A stretch of 64,000 nt of DNA, taken from the NCBI GenBank assembly GCA_038093515.1, contig JBBPSI010000018.1:124001-188000 (forward strand). The letters are read 5' to 3'. Made by a program: the position numbers and the translations under genes. The notes under the pieces are model-generated. The model worked only from the letters and a program-made list of their open reading frames with translations. It did no database searches and was not told where the DNA came from. Shown piece by piece: positions 36,297 to 47,862 of the stretch. The stretch comes from Butyriboletus loyo. Taxonomy: Eukaryota > Basidiomycota > Agaricomycetes > Boletales > Boletaceae. The stretch's first letter is position 1. Every line of letters starts with the position of its first letter.

Positions 36297-38000
36297 ATGG
36301 AAGCATTCATAGGACAAGACCTGCTTACCGTGCTGTCGACCATTTTGGTCCCGACGGCCCTTGTCGTGGTGCCAATCACCTATCTGCTGATCTCCAACAG
36401 GAAAAAGCTATCTGGTGAGTGTCAACGAAATCTCCGCACCTTGGTGCTCTGTTTGGAAGGCAGGACGACGTTACTGTGGTCAGGTGCCCAACCTACTCGG
36501 GCGCCTGAATGACACCACCTTGCTTTTCGTGGCAAGGTCGCCCTTCGACTGCCCTATCGATTGACCTCGTATCTGATACAAAAAGAGTCGCCAGGAAAAG
36601 ACGGAGCAACTGATCCGTCGACGATCGATTTCTCAACGTTCGACATCTCAAACCTTCGAGTGACAAAGATCCTCGTCCACCCCATCAAGGTATCCCTCAA
36701 TCGTCACGATATTTTTGCTTGCCTGATGGGTGCTGTCATAGAGTTGTAAAGGCTCGTCGGTCCAGGAGGCGAGGTACACGTTGGAGGGCCTCGAGGTGCG
36801 TCTTGACAACAGCCAACCCCAAAACGTGTTTAATACTTGCCAATACGATATCAGAATGATCGAAAGTGGTGTGTCATCAGGGCAGACAATCACGTCGTCG
36901 TGACGGCTCGGCAAGTGGGCAAGGTACGTTTTCGTCTATAGACGATCCCTGCTATTTTGACCTCAGCCTCATGATGGCCTAGATGGTGTTAATTCACCCG
37001 GATATCATCACAGACCCTTCAGCTCCTGAAGGCGGCCGTCTTCAAGTCACTTTCCCAGAAGATTCGGGCTGTGAAACATTCTCCGTTCCCCTTAATCCGG
37101 GCGAAGACACGTTCCGGGAGTGGGAAAGGTGAGGTATCTTGACCAATGACATCTCGTGTTCACCAGTCCCACTGAGGGCGTTAATATTAGCGTTGATGTT
37201 GAACTCTGGGATGAAAAGGATATTCAAGGGTACATCTGTGAAACCACCGGAGGTCGATCACCGTCGACGATTTTGTCAGCGTATATCGGGTACCCTGTTC
37301 ACTTGGTGGTCAAGGGTCCACGTGTCCGGCATTGCAAGCCGACTCTGAACTTTCCGAAGCTGGATGCGCCTTCGTATTTCCAGGACGGATACCCATTTCT
37401 ATTGGTGTCCGAAGAGACTGTGAGGGTTGTTCAGGAACGAATCAGGGATATGGTAGGTATGCAGGGCATAAGCGACAAGTGGACCGAGGAAGAATTAAAG
37501 GTTGAACGGTGTGTGAAAACATACCCTGCGACCGTGTGTGGACAAGGGTCTCGACGTTGACATGTTATATTACAGATTCAGACCCAATATAATTTTCAAA
37601 GGGGCTGGTGTGCCCTTTGTCGAAGATGTGGTGACTGAGCTCAGCATTTCCTCTGACAAGGACGCTGTGGATGGGACGACGGGAATCGTCCATCTTGTGT
37701 CCAAGTGCGCTCGGTGTCTGGTGCGAATTTGTCCTGTGTCCGTCGATCTAGCCGTATTCTGACGAGTGTCCCTCGGTCATACATTGCTGCCGCCGCCGAC
37801 TTTCACAGTTGCCAAATGTCGACCCGGCGAGTGGTGTTCGTGATAACGCGGTCCCGTACAAGGTGATCATGACGTTTCGGAGAGGGCTGGACGCGGCAAA
37901 CGCAAGTGCGCCGTGCGTGGGATGCAATGGTGCTCCTGCGGGGGACGGCGTGGTGAAAGTGGGTGACTGGGTGCATGTGCGGAAGATGGGGAGTGTTTGA
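36297..38000 (+). CDS. MOSC-domain molybdenum-cofactor enzyme, mARC-like, membrane-anchored
   Basis: Relative of mitochondrial amidoxime-reducing component (mARC), which reduces N-hydroxylated compounds with electrons from cytochrome b5 and its reductase. The N-terminus has one transmembrane helix (VLSTILVPTALVVVPITYLLI). The MOSC_N beta-barrel follows: LRVTKILVHPIK, SCKGSSVQEARYTLEGLE, DRKWCVIRADNHVVVTARQ. The MOSC domain has LSAYIGYPVHLVVKGP, YPFLLVSEETVRVV, ERFRPNIIFKG and VSKCARCLLPNVDPASG. The Cys in RCLLPNVDP matches the Mo-ligand Cys of the family. It ends GDGVVKVGDWVHVRKMGSV. About eight introns. A cytochrome b5 reductase (MCR1), a possible electron donor, is in the same window, but 11 kb away and not linked operon-style. 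Confidence 0.88.
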
Positions 38001-38360
38001 GATCAGATTGAGATAGACCAATTGAATGCGTTGATTTTGCTGGCATCAAGGGCAGGCCACATGAGCGGTGCCTTCATCCCGGTGACAAGAACTGTAAGTG
38101 GAGCTGTGAGATGAGGGGCACGTCGACCTCGTGCGAGGGCCGCATGAGGAATAATTTTCGCGAGGAAGGTGATGGACAGGCACTGGCGGGAGCAGAGAGA
38201 CTCGGGCGGTGGTTTCCGTTTCAGTCACCGGCTGAACGGATCCGCGCAGGGGCAAACGGAACCATCCGCGTCCCAATTCCCCCTTCTCCTCCTCCTCCTC
38301 CTCCTCCTCCCCTGTTGTCCATCCACCCCACCAGAGAGCCAGATCGCACCGCTCTCAAGG
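38001..38360. promoter_or_regulatory. Upstream region of the USP12/46-like gene with a TCC-repeat tract
   Basis: About 360 bases between the MOSC gene stop and the USP ATG. It holds a (TCC)n microsatellite at 38285-38311, a typical pyrimidine-rich tract close to a fungal start site. No TATA box seen. Confidence 0.45.
38285..38311. repeat. TCC/GGA microsatellite
   Basis: About nine tandem trinucleotides of TCC on the plus strand, 50 bp upstream of the USP12/46-like start codon. Length is likely polymorphic between strains. Confidence 0.8.
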
Positions 38361-41293
38361 ATGGCCATCGGAAGGTGGATCTCCTTCACCCAGCCCGTAT
38401 CCGTCGCTCCAGACACGTCCCTCCAAAAACCCATCCAAATACCGTGCACCGCAGACGGGAAACAGTTTGGCTTAGAAAACGTACGTATGCCCCTCCTCGT
38501 CCTTCCCACTCCCTCTGATAAACCTCGTAGTTTGGAAACACTTGGTACGTCTCTCCTTCCTTCCTACCTCCAGATTCGCTCACATATCCTTGTTTCATCC
38601 TTCTAGTTACGCTAATTCCGTGCTCCAGGCCCTCTACTTCTGCAGCCCCTTCCGAGAGCTCGTCATTCATCATCACGACCCATATGCATCTCTCCAGAAC
38701 GTCTTGTCATCGCACTTTGCATCCACGCACCCTCCCATGTCCCCCGCCACCACCGCCCGTCGTAAGCCGGATCAAAAATCTACACAAGACTCCCCACCGC
38801 AGAACACCGTACCGCATCTACCCACTCCTCCCGCACCCTCCGCTCCACGCACCCTCTTCTCCGCCCTCCGCGCCTTGTATTTGCACATATCCAAAAACCC
38901 CGCCGACAAGGGCACCATCGCTCCCCGTGCATTCATAGAAAAGCTTAGAGAGTTAAACGAAGTTTTCAGAAATACGATGCATCAAGATGCTCACGAATTT
39001 CTCAATTATCTATTAAACCGCATAGTCGAAGAGATCGAAGAAGAGAAGAAACAGCGGCTAGCTTCTGGTGACGACCGTACGTCCAGCCTCATCATCCCCT
39101 TGTTATGCTCACATCGTTCCCAGTGCCCCGCTCCATGCAATCTTCTTCCATAGCTTCGCATCCCCCGGCCATGACCGCCAGTGCATCCACGTCAAGCACA
39201 CCGTCGCCAGGCGCGACTTTCATACATCAAATATTCGAGGGCACATTAACTAGTGAAACTCGTTGTCTCACATGCGAGAACGTCCGTTTCACGTCATACG
39301 CTGCATTTCACATCGTCTTACCACTCCATCCTAGGTCTCCTCTCGTGATGAGTCCTTCCTTGATCTCTCAATAGATATCGAGCAAAACTCCAGCGTCACC
39401 GCTTGTCTTCGGCAGTTCAGTGCAAGTGAAATGCTCTGCCAAAAGGAAAAGTTCTTTTGCGATGCCTGTTGCGACTTGTAAGAAGCTGAAAGAAGGTGTG
39501 TGTGACCATGCAGCACCCTTGCTGCGTGTTACTGACAACTGGCCCAGGATGAAGATCAAACGGTTACCAAACGTCCTTGCCCTTCATCTGAAGCGATTCA
39601 AATACCAAGAAGACGTGCAGAAATACATTAAACTCACTTACCGCGTTGCATTCCCCTTTGAGCTCCGTTTGTTCAACACCGTGGACGATATCCCAAATCC
39701 GGACCGTTTGTACGAACTTTTCGCCATAGTAGTGCATATTGGAAAGTACGCAATCAGCTATTCTTGCCATCACCCCATTCTTTCTGACATTGCTCCCCTG
39801 ACACGGTCAGCGGTCCGAATCATGGTCACTATGTCAGCATTATCAAGACCATGGGCACTTGGCTCATTTTTGATGACGAAACCGTCGACTTGATCAAAGA
39901 GTGTGACATCCCAAAGTACTTTGGGGATTCGAACTCAGGGTCTGCCTACGTGCTATACTACCAGGCTGTAGACATTGCCCTTTCAGCACTCGGGCTCCGG
40001 CCACCCAGCCCTGAACCTGTGATGCAGCCTCTGCCACAATCAGAGTCGCCACATGATTGGCAGCTGACTGATTCACCAGAAATCGCAGCGCAGTCAATTC
40101 CGCCGTTACCGCCCGGCCTCACCGACGATCTGCCGAGTGCCACCCCTGTACCTGAGGCTCTCCCACGACCGACCACACCAATACAGTTACCCAGTGAACC
40201 TTCCCCGAAACCTCCACGTAAAGTGTCGTCACAGTTTTTGAGGGTTACCCTTGGCCGTCCGGGTACAGTTGGACACGGATCCTCACGCAATGACGCTGTT
40301 CTTCACCCATCACGATCTGTCCTAGACGAGAAGTTCAACTCCGTGCCCAAGCCACCTTTATTACCGATAGCCACCTTTCCGAAGGAGGACCTTAAACCTT
40401 TGGATGGCCACTCGGCTAGTGCTGTCAATGGCAAAGGGAGGGATTCTGATAAAAGTATGATGGGTTGGCTTCGGCGGCGATCGTTCAGGAATGTCAAGTC
40501 TCGGCCTAGTTCAGAGGTAAACACAGATATACCTCCGTTATCCCAAGGCATCCTCGCAGCACCAGGCTCGCCTGTGCGAAATCAGTCCACTAGTTCATCT
40601 TCAAACAGTTCGAAAGATTCTCGCCGCCCACTCGATTCGCCGACCCCAGCTCATCCCTTTCCTCACGTCTCTCCACTTGCAAACGGCAAACTGCCTCCAC
40701 CCTCTCGGGCAGCCGATGCGTCATCCTGCGAGACGGATTTCAAGAAGTCGTCGACTTCCGCGAGTTCCTATACCGCTCCCACATCTCCGTCCCGCGGCCA
40801 AAGCTCGCAGGCGCGACCCCTGCCTCCTATACCTGCATCCCCGCAAACGCTCAACGTCAAAACACCGCCTTCATCGTATTCCGGCACGAGTTTAGATCAC
40901 AGTCGCGTATCGAGACGACATGCCACGTCCCCGTCCAATGATTCCGACTCGCCGACTCGCTCTCCCAAGTTGGCTGGCCGTCCTGCAACCTCTGCCGGCG
41001 CCGTTACAAAGGCCCACCCACCGCCCCTCGATGCGCCACCGAGCGGTGGTCTGCGTACGCGTGGCCCCAATAATGCGACGAGCAGATCGAATTCCAACAA
41101 CAATACTGCCCCTGAAAGGCCAAAGTCGGCCCACGCCTCTTATGGTGTCGTGTTGCCGCCGTCCGCCACCCAAATCCCACTACCACCCGTACCTCTGAAG
41201 GAGACCGGCACCACCAGAAAAACAGCGACGCGAAAGCTTAGCTTTAGCGCGCCGATGCTTGGGTTTGGGAGGCGAGACAAGGACAAGCACTAA
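38361..41293 (+). CDS. Ubiquitin carboxyl-terminal hydrolase, USP12/46 (Ubp9/Ubp13) family
   Basis: Deubiquitinase; family members need WD40 partner proteins for activity. The ATG at 38361 (MAIGRWIS) leads to [20 protein letters not shown], the Cys box. The Cys box is assembled from three exons: one ending at 38480, a 14-nt microexon (38531-38544) and one starting at 38607. The catalytic Cys codon is split by the second intron. Conserved blocks are [54 protein letters not shown] and [20 protein letters not shown]. After these come [16 protein letters not shown] and the His box [13 protein letters not shown]. After [11 protein letters not shown] a low-complexity tail of about 430 residues (Ser/Pro/Arg-rich) follows, ending [10 protein letters not shown]. 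Both zinc CxxC pairs are visible. Confidence 0.93.
38531..38544 (+). other. 14-nt microexon encoding part of the USP catalytic Cys box
   Basis: TTTGGAAACACTTG lies between acceptor CTCGTAG and donor GTACGT. It encodes Phe-Gly-Asn-Thr and the first two bases of the catalytic Cys codon; the third base comes from the exon at 38607. Reading frame and family motif both require it. Confidence 0.85.
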
Positions 41294-41777
41294 CGTGTGC
41301 GGACGTGGACTCGGCTCGTTCCCCGTTTCGTCTCGTCTTTGTCGGCACCATCGCCATCGTTATGGTCCTTTTACCGGGCACGCTCGCCTCGTTCAGCGAG
41401 CCATCCATCGGGATCCTTGTCGACAGTGGAATAGAGGTAACCTCATCTTTATTCCCCGTGGCTTCACGTCGCCCAGGATGCTTCTCCCTCTCTTTTGCTT
41501 TGCATATATATATTCTGTCTTCTTTTTTTCTTGTCGCAGGATGGAATTGCTCTCTAAAGGCATTGCAACGATATCCCCCCATCTTTATACATACCTCACA
41601 AGGACATGTAATGTATTGGGCTCACTGCTCTGCTTTAAGCACTAGCTAGATTACACGTCCGAGTCAGAGAGCGGCACACACGTGAAAGATTTGTCAATAT
41701 ATGAAAGACTGCGATAACAAAGCAACGTGAAAGCAAGAAGAAAAACATCGCCATCAAAGGTATACAATATGACACAA
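41294..41777. other. Convergent intergenic region (USP and F-box gene 3' ends)
   Basis: About 480 bases between two facing stop codons. Contains T-rich and A-rich tracts (near 41520-41535 and 41728-41748) suited to 3' UTRs. Open frames of up to about 128 codons on the plus strand lack any domain. Confidence 0.4.
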
Positions 41778-43946
41778 TCACAAGTCGAGCATTCGTACGT
41801 CGGCGAGAGGAAGCGGCCGACGCTGTCCATCGGGTGCTGGGGAGACAAATGAGAAAGATGATCATTCTTCCCGCCGGAGTCATGCGAGACGACGTACCTT
41901 GTACAGGGGCCTTGGCAAAATCGATAACGTGAAGACGACCCTCATCAGGTTTGACGTAAAAAACGCGCCCGGTGCCTTCGTCCCATGCGATCGCTGTCAC
42001 CCCTGACCTCAAATCTACGCGGAGGTCCGGTGACAGGTTGAACCTACACATGACGTTTTCTCGCGTATGCATCGCCTCGCACATGATGTTCTGAAACAGG
42101 GCTTGTCTCCCCGCTGTATACCCGGCCGTCCCGTCGCTGACGGAAACATGACTGTAAAAGCCACGAACGGAGAGTCGCTCGCTGGTGTCCTCTGTCCTCG
42201 TAACATACACAAGCGACCGCTGGTTTCCGGCAAGGACGAATCCACGGCAGTGGCCTCGCCCTTTTTCGTGTTCCCATGTGACCACGTGATGATTACCCGC
42301 GACCAGGTTCCCCAACCAGTAATGTGGCGTCGAGAGCATGCTCTTGGGCAAGACGTGTCGCGGGGTCGGGTTGATCATCAGTTCGTGGAATCGGGTCCCG
42401 CCTTCGCTGCGATAAAAGATGGTGATGGGCGGGTGTTCGGCGCCATCGGCTGGGTTGGCGCATGGTACGCTTTCATAGTCGCTTGGATCTGTGATTTGGA
42501 TGCCTTCGACGTCGTCTGCGCGGAAACTCATGGTCTGTTGTGCAAACGTGCTCTCCATTTCGTTGTCTCCGAAATCTGGAATGTTAAACATGCCCAGCGT
42601 GATGAGATCTTGGGACATGGGCGGTGCGCTCACACGGTCGACGCTCGGCACTGTTGGGAGTTTGACAGCGCGGAGCACGAGTATTTCGCCTTGTTGGGGC
42701 AAGATACGCATGTTGCATATGCTATGGTGCTGAGCCGACAGTCGATGAGCACGCGGCTAGCGCCCAAGTAATTTGACCACGATGACTCACATGCGACGAA
42801 TACGGCTCCTCACGGGCGCAGCAAAGCGTAGAGAGCATACCAACTCCGGTCAACTCCTTGAAGACGACCATTTCGTGGTTTTTGACGACTGCCACAGTAG
42901 GGACACCTTCGATGACGGCGAGGTCGATCGCTCCGAGTTCCGTGGCGCTGCGCAAAACACATAGGAGACGGAATGGTGGGGGCTGTGACGCAGCAAAGTG
43001 AAAGAAAGCGGCCGAACCAGGGACAAGACGAGGGTCCGACAAAGCGTCGAGCGTGTCGAGGGAGATATGTATGCACGTGCAAGCGTATTGAAGAGGGACC
43101 GGCGGATCGATCAGTTTTCTCGGATTTTCCAGGATGGGGTTATATATTGACGGGTCCACACTGCGGCGCTAGTCAGGTCGATGACGCTGCTGCTACGACC
43201 GGACGAGACTCACCCAGAACCACTATAGCGGGAAGACATTTTGCGACGTATATATGCGATGACTATACTGGGTGTCCCATCGATGTTCATGTACTTGGCT
43301 TTAAGATTATAAGCTTTCTGCTTGACCGGTGTCTCCGCTAACGGGACAACCCCGCCTATGCGGTGATCGAGGGCAAATACGATTAAAGAATAATGCGTTT
43401 TGGCTATATTGCACACAGAGGCAACCATGTACTTTCCTCCGGGGAGGACGACCATCGACTGGATGAGACGATGGACTTGAAAAGAATCACGAGACAGGGG
43501 AGAAGGGTTGGGTGACAGCCAATTCTTTTGCAGCGAAATCGCCCTCGTGACCAACCTTTCCGCCTCGAAAGATGTCAGGTACTGAGGTGAATGGCGCTGC
43601 GACGGCGGTCGCTGGGGAGCATTGGACCCGATTCGTTTGAGGAAATTCTTCCAGATGATGCCTTGGTGGGTGAGGTTGTAGTACAGTTTGCTAACCTGTC
43701 ACACGTGAAGCGCGTGTGCACGCGAAGAGGTGGAAAGGACGAAAGACGTACTCGTCGTAGAGAAAGGATGTCCTCGAGATCCAGGTAGCTGAAAACTTCC
43801 ATGAGGATGTCGTCCGAAAGCGCGTTCAAGCATGGAAGCTTCTCCGGTTGAGATATACGCGTGTCCCACGACTGCCCTGTGCGCCCTGCGCGCAGCGAGA
43901 TACACGACCGGAAGGTGAGCCGCTGAGACCACAAACTCGAAGCCAT
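41778..43946 (-). CDS. F-box domain protein
   Basis: Probable substrate adaptor of an SCF ubiquitin ligase. The F-box near the N-terminus reads LPCLNALSDDILMEVFSYLD, then LEDILSLRR. The following exons encode a large beta-rich region (about 550 residues) without a family name I recognise. Segments include LIQSMVVLPGGKYMVASV, YSLIVFALDHRIGGVVPLAE, YACTCIHISLDTLDALSDP, FRLLCVLRSATELGAIDLAV and GVTAIAWDEGTGRVFYVKP. Repeated strand-turn patterns suggest a beta-propeller-like substrate domain, which is inference. After a final intron the protein ends PLADVRMLDL at 41778. The start is uncertain: the first ATG of the F-box frame is 43946, about 45 residues before the F-box. Confidence 0.8.
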
Positions 43947-44291
43947 CAGACGCGAGGGAAAAAAAGTATAGAGTCGCTCGGAACAAAGATCCACGAGGGA
44001 GATATTAGCATATAAGAGCGATCTTGTTGGTCACCGGGGTCGACCTTGTTTCGCGCAGGAATTTGAACGTCTCGGGATCATGACGACAATGTCAGAGGCG
44101 AATACAAGGATTCTTGTTGGTCGTTGAGCGTAATGAATACAACGCTTGCCTGATTAATGAGGGTCCGCGCAGACTCGGTTGTGTCAGCGAAGCTGTGCAC
44201 TTGCTTGAATTCAAACGTACAACTACATTGGACTGCTTCATGGATACCAAGTCACGACTTTCAAGGAACTTTCATTGGATACCCTCCGAAT
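43947..44291. other. Intergenic region upstream of the F-box gene
   Basis: About 345 bases between the F-box start and the stop of the quinone oxidoreductase gene upstream on the same strand. It probably holds the F-box promoter. No coding signal seen. Confidence 0.35.
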
Positions 44292-45635
44292 CTACTGGTC
44301 AACTTTTATCACCAGTTTACCAACCGTCTTTCCACCCGTCAGGTCCGTCTGCGCTTGCTTCACGCCTTCCGCGCTGAAAGGGTACTCCTTGTGGACGATT
44401 TGCCTCAAAGCTCCACTCTCTACAAGGTTCCAAAGTTTGTTCGAGTAATACAACGCTTCGCTCGCAGTGTATATGTAGTTCCCCACCCTGAGACGGATCG
44501 TAAACGAGAACCGAGCAAGAGCTCTAGATATGCACGTACGTTGGTCTCAAAAGCTTCAAGTTCTTCTGGGTAAGCCTCATCGGCGGGAAAGGTGGGACAA
44601 GACCGGATGCATTCCCCACGGAGACGAGGGTGCCCTTTCTTCTCAACATCTCAAAGTTTGAGTCGAAGCTGTCAAAGGGTCAACGATGGATAATGACTAC
44701 CACCGTATGGGACCCACGTGTCTTTACCGACACCATCAAAAACGGCGTGAACACCTTCTCCGTTGGTTATCTCCAGGACTCTCTGCACAGTATTTTCCTT
44801 TGTGTAGATGATGACGTGGTCAGCGCCATGTTGTTTGGCAAGCGCCGCTTTCTCCTCTTTGGAAGTGGTTCCGATGACAGTAGCGCCGCGAGATTTGGCG
44901 AGCTGGCAAAAGAGAAGGCCCAGGCCACCGGCAACAGTATGGATTAGAATGATGTCACCCTTCTGGACGTTATATGCTTCCTCCATAAAGCTTGTGGCAG
45001 TGAGACCTTGGAGGAGAACCGAAACTGCAGTAAGAGTGGAGACGGTATCGGGAACAGGAAATGCGCTCTTCCAAGGGATAGAGATGTACTCTGCATGCGC
45101 ACCCGAGGTATCCTGCACGACATTCCGGTCAGATGCATGCAACGGGACTCGGAAAATGGAACGTACCACACCGACGTGGGCACCTTCCTTGTATCCACGT
45201 TTCTGGTACTCGGGGTGGTTGAGCACGGCGGCGTCGGTGGGCAAGCCAACGATCACTCCAGCAGCCTCTTTACCAAGGACATAGGGGAAAGTAGAAATGG
45301 GATAGAGACCTTCCCTGCCATGCATCACCAGTGAGGAAGATTCGAGGCAGAGTAGGGGAGGAGACCTTGCCTAAAGTAAGTGTCGATGAAATTGACACCA
45401 AAGTACTCGACCTTGTTCCCCTGGTCAGTCGTAGCGCTGGCTGATTGACGAGAGACGATGTCACCTTTACAACGATATGATGAGGCTCGACCTTTGGGAA
45501 GGGAATCTCGGTTTTTTCTATTACTTCGGGGCCGCCATTCTTGGCGATGGTAATGGCGTGGATCTTGGAAGGATATGCCATCGCAATCGAACTTGTAGAG
45601 AACTGGCGCGAGAGTCTCCGAGTGAAAGCGCGCAT
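44292..45635 (-). CDS. NADPH:quinone oxidoreductase (zeta-crystallin family, MDR superfamily)
   Basis: Reduces quinones or alpha,beta-unsaturated carbonyls with NADPH; yeast Zta1 is the likely relative. The ATG at 45635 begins MRAFTRRLSRQFSTSSIAMA, a basic mitochondrial-type presequence that also leaves an internal Met (MAYPSK) for a cytosolic form. Conserved blocks are VNFIDTYFRQGLLP, FPYVLGKEAAGVIVGLP, HAEYISIPWKSAFPVPDTVS, LLQGLTATSFMEEAY, IILIHTVAGGLGLLFCQLAK with the NADPH-binding AGGLG, then GVHAVFDGVGKDT, FEMLRRKGTLVSVGNASG, and the end ALRQIVHKEYPFSAEGV with GGKTVGKLVIKVDQ. The zinc ligands of alcohol dehydrogenases are absent, as expected for quinone reductases. About six introns. 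Confidence 0.9.
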
Positions 45636-46003
45636 CTGATGCCACCACCATTAACGACGGGGGTCCTACGGAACGCATCGAGTTGTGTGAATGCGGTTTC
45701 TCACAGGGGAGCTGATATGTTTTTTTCGGGCTTGCCATGTGCACTCACTCACGAAGAACGATTCCGTGAAGCGCAGGATAAAGGGACCGGACGCTCAGAC
45801 TCGGACAGACATCTCATGGATACGTTTCATATGGTGTTCGTTCAACTTGAGCCGATTGTCGTACGGAATTATAATCGCGCGTGCGGATGCAGCATGTCAT
45901 TATCTCACAGACCGATTTAATATCGTGGGTTATACACATATACTTATGGTATGTCGTCGTCGTACAAACCAGTATCAAGAACGCGATTCCATCGGATCCA
46001 GCG
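45636..46003. other. Intergenic region upstream of the quinone oxidoreductase gene
   Basis: About 370 bases between two tandem minus-strand genes. It should contain the oxidoreductase promoter and the phosphatase 3' UTR. Nothing else recognised. Confidence 0.35.
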
Positions 46004-47170
46004 TCACTTATCCATATAAGCTTGCTCCAGTATCTGGTATATCAGGGCTACTTGTTCATTTCTCTGCACCATCTCGGGTCGCTGTTCCCGCAAGGCATCG
46101 ATCTCCTGGGCGACTGGGTCCGAGCCGAGTTGTGACAATGGACCCAATAACGATGAACTGGTAGGGGCTGGACCGGAGGGCTCAAAAGCAGTCGGTGAGC
46201 TTGTATCAAGAATGTTGTGGAAGCGGAGGAGTGACGACAGTGCGATAAACGTTCCCGTCCTACCCACCCCCGCAGAGCAGTTGACCATGATAGGTGGGTC
46301 AGAGTTGTCACCAGTGCGTGGATCTTTATTGACTTGATCTACCAGCCGCAGAAATCTCAACAAGCTAGCCTGATCCTCCTCCTCCGGAATCCCGTGGTCT
46401 GGCCACGCAATATACAGCATGTGGGTGAAGTTGAAGGATTCCACTGGATTCCCTCCCTGGGGGACAAAGGACAACTTGCTTTGGATACAGTTTGCGTCTT
46501 CGATCACTGTCTGCTCCTGCAAAGTCACGACAAACGGTCGAGCCCTGATGCCGGGCTCTGGTGAGATCGTCATCGACTCCCCGACAGTGACGGGGAAGTA
46601 TGGGTAGGCCTTGATACGCCCATTTTCGTAGTTGAGCGTCAGTTGCACGACGGTGCGTACTCGACTCCCCTGTGGAAGCGGCGTGTTCGATGATGGTCCT
46701 ATGGGCTGACTGATGACGCTCAGGAACGCATGTGCAGTGTCCCGCAGTGGGGCTTGCGTGGCGATCCACCATTTCTGCCCGTGCAACTCCCTCACCCAGC
46801 TCCCATTGAAGTATCTCCCCTTTCCCTCCCCACAACCCAAGCAGGCCGTCTCGGACATGTCCACTACGACGCGTGTGCGATCATAAGGTTCGATGTTCGA
46901 GTAGCGATTACCCCATCGGTTTACGGGATCGCGACCGATCGAGACTGAATAATATTTGGAACGGTCGGAATTCTCTGGCTGCGATGGGGTGAATTTGGTA
47001 GGCAGAAACCTGTGCGATGTGAGTGTGCCGGAGTTGGTAAGAGGTGCATTGCGGTAGCTAGAGCGTTCTTTCTCCCGTTTAGATAACTCGGCGAGTATAG
47101 TGCGCTGGTAGGCCACTTCGTGGGCCCGAGTGAGCCACGGAGGGGCTGTGGTGCTCAGAGTGGAGGGCAT
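46004..47170 (-). CDS. Protein tyrosine phosphatase (classical, intronless)
   Basis: Removes phosphate from phosphotyrosine; yeast Ptp2/Ptp3 and fission-yeast Pyp1/2 act on the Hog1-type MAP kinase. A single exon of 388 aa. Motifs: NRYSNIEPYDRTRV (substrate pTyr loop region), YFNGSWVRELHGQKWWIATQ, AHAFLSVI, VVQLTLNYENGRIKAYPYFP, LYIAWPDHGIPEEE with the WPD-loop Asp, and VNCSAGVGRTGTFIALSSLL with the CX5R active site. The C-terminus has the Q-loop helix region (VAQEIDALREQRPEMVQ). All catalytic residues are present. It is one of the few long genes here without introns. A role on the Hog1 pathway would be inference only. Confidence 0.94.
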   Translation of the reverse strand: MPSTLSTTAPPWLTRAHEVAYQRTILAELSKREKERSSYRNAPLTNSGTLTSHRFLPTKFTPSQPENSDRSKYYSVSIGRDPVNRWGNRYSNIEPYDRTRVVVDMSETACLGCGEGKGRYFNGSWVRELHGQKWWIATQAPLRDTAHAFLSVISQPIGPSSNTPLPQGSRVRTVVQLTLNYENGRIKAYPYFPVTVGESMTISPEPGIRARPFVVTLQEQTVIEDANCIQSKLSFVPQGGNPVESFNFTHMLYIAWPDHGIPEEEDQASLLRFLRLVDQVNKDPRTGDNSDPPIMVNCSAGVGRTGTFIALSSLLRFHNILDTSSPTAFEPSGPAPTSSSLLGPLSQLGSDPVAQEIDALREQRPEMVQRNEQVALIYQILEQAYMDK

Positions 47171-47319
47171 GTTGATTTGGGTGCTGAACAGATCTGGTCA
47201 GAGCTAGGTGGGCTTGTATCCCTCCTCTTATAAGCACGACAACTTAGTTCCCACGTAACTGATCTGGCTCGGAGCAGACCCAGTCAAATCCAGCCATCCT
47301 GTGAAGGCGCAAGAGAGCG
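47171..47319. promoter_or_regulatory. 149-bp divergent promoter (phosphatase / NR2C2AP-like gene)
   Basis: Start codons of the two divergent genes are 149 bp apart. A CTTATAAGC element (47228-47236) is a plausible TATA box for the phosphatase on the minus strand. Confidence 0.45.
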
Positions 47320-47862
47320 ATGTCGAGTGCCTACAAGTCGCTTATAACCTCGGACACGAAAATCAAGTTAGTCTTCTTTCGCTGATGTGGGCTCATCGTT
47401 TGATACTCCAGGCTGCCAGAGTCAGTTCGGTACTAGACAAGACAGTCGGGAAGAAGCACCTAACGGATGGAAACCCAGAGACATGCTGGACGTCTCAACA
47501 GGTGTGAACAGCTCGAGATGGGGGGGGGAGGGAGCACGATTGACTGACTAGCCAATCAGGGTCTCCCGCAGTTCATCCAACTTGTGTTCTCGGCTCCTGT
47601 ACTCCCGCGGAGAATTACATTGACTTTTCAAGGAGGATTCGTCGGCATCCAATGTGCGGTAGAAGTTGCTATATCTTCTGAAGAACCAGTGTGGACAACA
47701 TGGACCCATGTTCATCCAAAAGACGTCAACAAACGCCAGATATTTGAACTACCTGGGGAGAGGAAAGATATCCGGTGCATGAGGCTCGTCTTTGAGAGGA
47801 GTTCAGACTTTTTTGGTAGGGTCATCATTTACGAGCTCGGTGTCGAAGGAATCTTCTTATGA
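47320..47862 (+). CDS. NR2C2AP/TRA16-like discoidin-fold protein
   Basis: Homologue of the small F5/8-type-C protein named in mammals as a nuclear-receptor 2C2-associated factor; its role in fungi is unknown. Three exons. The ATG at 47320 gives MSSAYKSLITSDTKIK. After the first intron come VSSVLDKTVGKKHLTDGNPE and TCWTSQQ. After the second, GLPQFIQLVFSAPVLPRRIT, LTFQGGFVGIQCAVEVAISS, HVHPKDVNKRQIFELPG, MRLVFERSSDFFGRVIIYEL and GVEGIF. The TCW(T/N)S.QG, QFQGGF and DFFGRV(I)IY blocks match the family closely. About 148 aa, as in animals. Name transfer is by motif recall; the discoidin fold is firm. Confidence 0.85.

Noticed and set aside
25430..41293. Idea that the two deubiquitinases, epimerase and neighbours form a biosynthetic or resistance cluster
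   Set aside because: All are conserved single-copy-type housekeeping genes with unrelated roles; there is no polyketide, peptide or terpene synthase and no pathway-specific regulator.
42067..42771. 234-codon plus-strand frame opposite the F-box gene
   Set aside because: It is antisense to coding exons that read continuously as the F-box protein and shows no domain or splice signals of its own.
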